Shown: positions 5,801 to 6,333 of the stretch, piece after piece
How the letters are laid out: each line of letters starts with the position of its first letter
Position numbering within the stretch: position 1 is the stretch's first letter
DNA from: Candidatus Heimdallarchaeota archaeon LC_3
Lineage (GTDB): Archaea; Asgardarchaeota; Heimdallarchaeia; Hodarchaeales; LC-3
Assembly (NCBI GenBank): GCA_001940645.1
Contig: MDVS01000115.1
Coordinates: 1 to 6,333, forward strand
DNA: 6,333 nt
Direction: 5' to 3'
Program-made: the position numbers and the translations under genes
Notes under the pieces: model-generated
Database searches by the model: none
What the model was told of the DNA's origin: nothing
What the model saw: only the letters and a program-made list of their open reading frames with translations

Positions 5801-6333
5801 AACATTAGATTTTACCTATAATGGTTTTACTTTTAAAATAAATGTTATTTATAATTGGGTTACTAACTTATTTCTTTTTACTAATCTAACTGAAAAACTC
5901 ATTAAAGCTAATTTCGGATTATACGCAAATTTAGGTAATATCAGAGTTTTTCTTACAATACCCGTTGATATAACCTCTGAAGAATACTATATTTTTGAAA
6001 AACAGTTTTTACAAGTAATTACTGAATTTTTTAATCAAGATAATTTTGATGAAATATTTTTTACCGTTACTAAGACTCAAGCTTTAGGAATTAATAAGAT
6101 TAAAGAAGTTAAGAACGAATTGTATAATGAAAAAATTATTAGACGATTTCTTAAATATGATCCTGAAACTGGTAAAAATAAAGAAAACAATTTGACTAAA
6201 CAACAATTAATGTTTAGAGTTAATCAATTGGTCAAAAATAATAAGCTTATTGAATATTCCAAAACTGTTTATAACTCTATTGACTTTCAAATTAAAAAAT
6301 TACGAAATAAGAAAAATATTTTTGTAAATTTTA
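2883..6333 (+). CDS. polB: Family-B DNA polymerase with 3'-5' exonuclease, organellar/viral (protein-primed-like) type; partial, 3' end outside window
   Basis: This is the replicative polymerase of the element. The frame is open from TTG 2883 (site AGGAG at -9) to the right edge, 1150 codons without a stop. The exonuclease motifs are Exo I FFDIEN (D186, E188), Exo II GHNLNFD (N306, D310) and Exo III YLCRD (Y457, D461). The linker motif GGR is at 546-548. Polymerase motif A is YPDFEQLYPS (D569, Y574), motif B is K748 to G756 (KYTNVSGFG), motif C is YTDTDS (D806, D808), and KKKKYG has the KxY Tyr at 852. GGR before motif A and a motif B reading VSGFG instead of NSxYG fit the DNA_pol_B_2 group. 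The A-B spacing (179 residues) is longer than I recall for phi29-type enzymes and could hold a TPR1-like insertion, so protein priming is plausible but unproven. Residues 1-185 are an N-terminal extension with FP(N/D)WA repeats and a basic KNRRKKK patch. About 300 residues after KxY match nothing I know. Catalytic residues are intact. Confidence 0.93.
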   Translation, partial: MVGAKPFPNWAKEDYTENEKNVKKFGPKPFPDWAIEKKSNSIFPDWAIEPTRSKNRRKKKDWNELTSIEIYNYRKTWLLRHGYKKLLDYESSPSLVYHIYDQVKYILRVYKKLISPDKLGENILLMREFEEEKKIRETATWFVEQYSNNILPINFPQNFELPKASDFNFPKYAESDKYVLSHIFFDIENKVQDQTPLKLGVFNLEAGRVILGFWDKSRKETLVIPIAPNIYYIETPNLMEALLLADIETVLAVISTSALMSGHNNLISLFDNNEFNIFRLILINPKLYEEILCGVPQRRSLWIGHNLNFDINMIHHTAQKVKNILPTLPDFRVNQISLFMGQPQESNDNETNTKAVAYTIKLGNTVAGFRSRINFNPDLGAKGIPTMTLHPLQEKTFSYIWVLDTFILSLALQNPKHSLKELSKGTKYEKLDSNYLFTEEDFIINENSTDLSKADEYLCRDLFATCAVCEKLMQTLNYPELAKLLDIIFSFSIKPVAASTFSTATIAKRVIFANLEKKTGLTKKQIENNIISERKYQKNWEKVNNGGRNELFVHGAVFSTPEEPILYPDFEQLYPSIARCTYADDQYTLASKKELSEKYVYDIESLQRDFWKNVKIIVECMKHLQPLPDNIFRPLIGTATINTNEVKLFFRGTTPAKRKCDEYVEGIVHRNLISITSAVVRAIIEDKHEISYLKKRIIFLKTQRIDFDYDPPAFGEEFFTKIVGLRREKKKEIMSDGSIGNPIEKMLKYTNVSGFGISGEGIRKEDYTGKLNIPSIFGSITAGSEFLTSIAEMTFKYYDNLSLYTDTDSDLVKGQKKIIDKILTLFANISELKYETDYGEILAIYIAKKKKYGILAKNINTKKLPFLKFVDENDQELFITGKTHGISQYPSYPFEQSIFNIYKDILYSKTKVNTAIQNHKNKFPLFSKLSYNKDKNSKIRGILPFFNKSITRNFKKQKKIYSVTFPHPNSFIKTLDFTYNGFTFKINVIYNWVTNLFLFTNLTEKLIKANFGLYANLGNIRVFLTIPVDITSEEYYIFEKQFLQVITEFFNQDNFDEIFFTVTKTQALGINKIKEVKNELYNEKIIRRFLKYDPETGKNKENNLTKQQLMFRVNQLVKNNKLIEYSKTVYNSIDFQIKKLRNKKNIFVNF
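2893..3028 (+). repeat. Three short in-frame repeats encoding FP(N/D)WA at the polymerase N-terminus
   Basis: Copies 1 (2893-2915) and 2 (2962-2984) match over 23 bases with one difference. Copy 3 shares the 14-mer GATTGGGCTATTGA (3015-3028) with copy 2 (2976-2989). They encode KPFPNWA (residues 5-11), KPFPDWAIE (28-36) and IFPDWAIE (42-49) within a polar, probably disordered tail. Confidence 0.8.

Noticed and set aside
1..6333. CRISPR array, insertion sequence or terminal inverted repeat
   Set aside because: No regularly spaced repeats with unique spacers, no transposase motifs and no matching inverted ends were seen by eye in the window.

Overview
The window is a very AT-rich stretch of accessory DNA, probably part of a virus or plasmid. 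Every credible gene lies on the + strand. The genes are short, tightly packed and mostly unrecognisable, and are followed by one very long family-B DNA polymerase gene that runs off the right edge. The code is standard: TGG for Trp, and TAA, TAG and TGA all used as stops. Ribosome binding is prokaryotic (GGAG or GTGAT-type sites, an ATGA overlap, one TTG start). Small zinc-binding proteins, a tandem ribbon-helix-helix protein and a polymerase of the organellar/viral (often protein-primed) type together suggest an archaeal virus or plasmid, perhaps of an AT-rich archaeon. This host guess is inference only, and a bacterial element is not excluded.

Layout: (1) 1-278, the C-terminal end of a two-helix membrane protein. 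(2) 301-2076, a close-packed run of six small ORFs: an 80-aa unknown, a 51-aa Cys-containing protein, a 129-aa zinc-ribbon protein overlapping it by ATGA, a 131-aa protein with two ribbon-helix-helix units, a 51-aa unknown, and a 136-aa acidic soluble protein. The tandem RHH gene sits between two exact 18-bp direct repeats that each contain an ATG start. (3) 2077-2279, a mainly non-coding gap with a possible 31-aa ORF. (4) 2280-2519, a 79-aa zinc-ribbon protein. (5) 2520-2882, a gene-free gap holding the most striking feature, a locally GC-rich stretch with the folding pattern of a structured RNA. (6) 2883-6333, the polymerase, open to the right edge (at least 1150 codons).

The structured RNA at about 2611-2867 has a long-range closing helix, a second 7-bp long-range helix next to it, several local hairpins, and an 8-bp helix that crosses the closing helix to form a pseudoknot. 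The 3' strand of the pseudoknot ends one base before the Shine-Dalgarno sequence of the polymerase gene, and another segment of the RNA is complementary to that Shine-Dalgarno sequence. The simplest model is a cis-acting leader controlling synthesis of the replicative polymerase, which would set copy number. I do not recognise it as any known RNA family.

The polymerase has all three 3'-5' exonuclease motifs, the GGR linker motif, and polymerase motifs A, B, C and KxY, so it should be an active proofreading replicase. It also has a long N-terminal extension starting with three copies of an FP(N/D)WA motif, and about 300 unassigned residues after the KxY motif. The small upstream genes look like typical accessory or regulatory genes of such an element, with DNA- or RNA-binding likely for the zinc-ribbon and RHH proteins.
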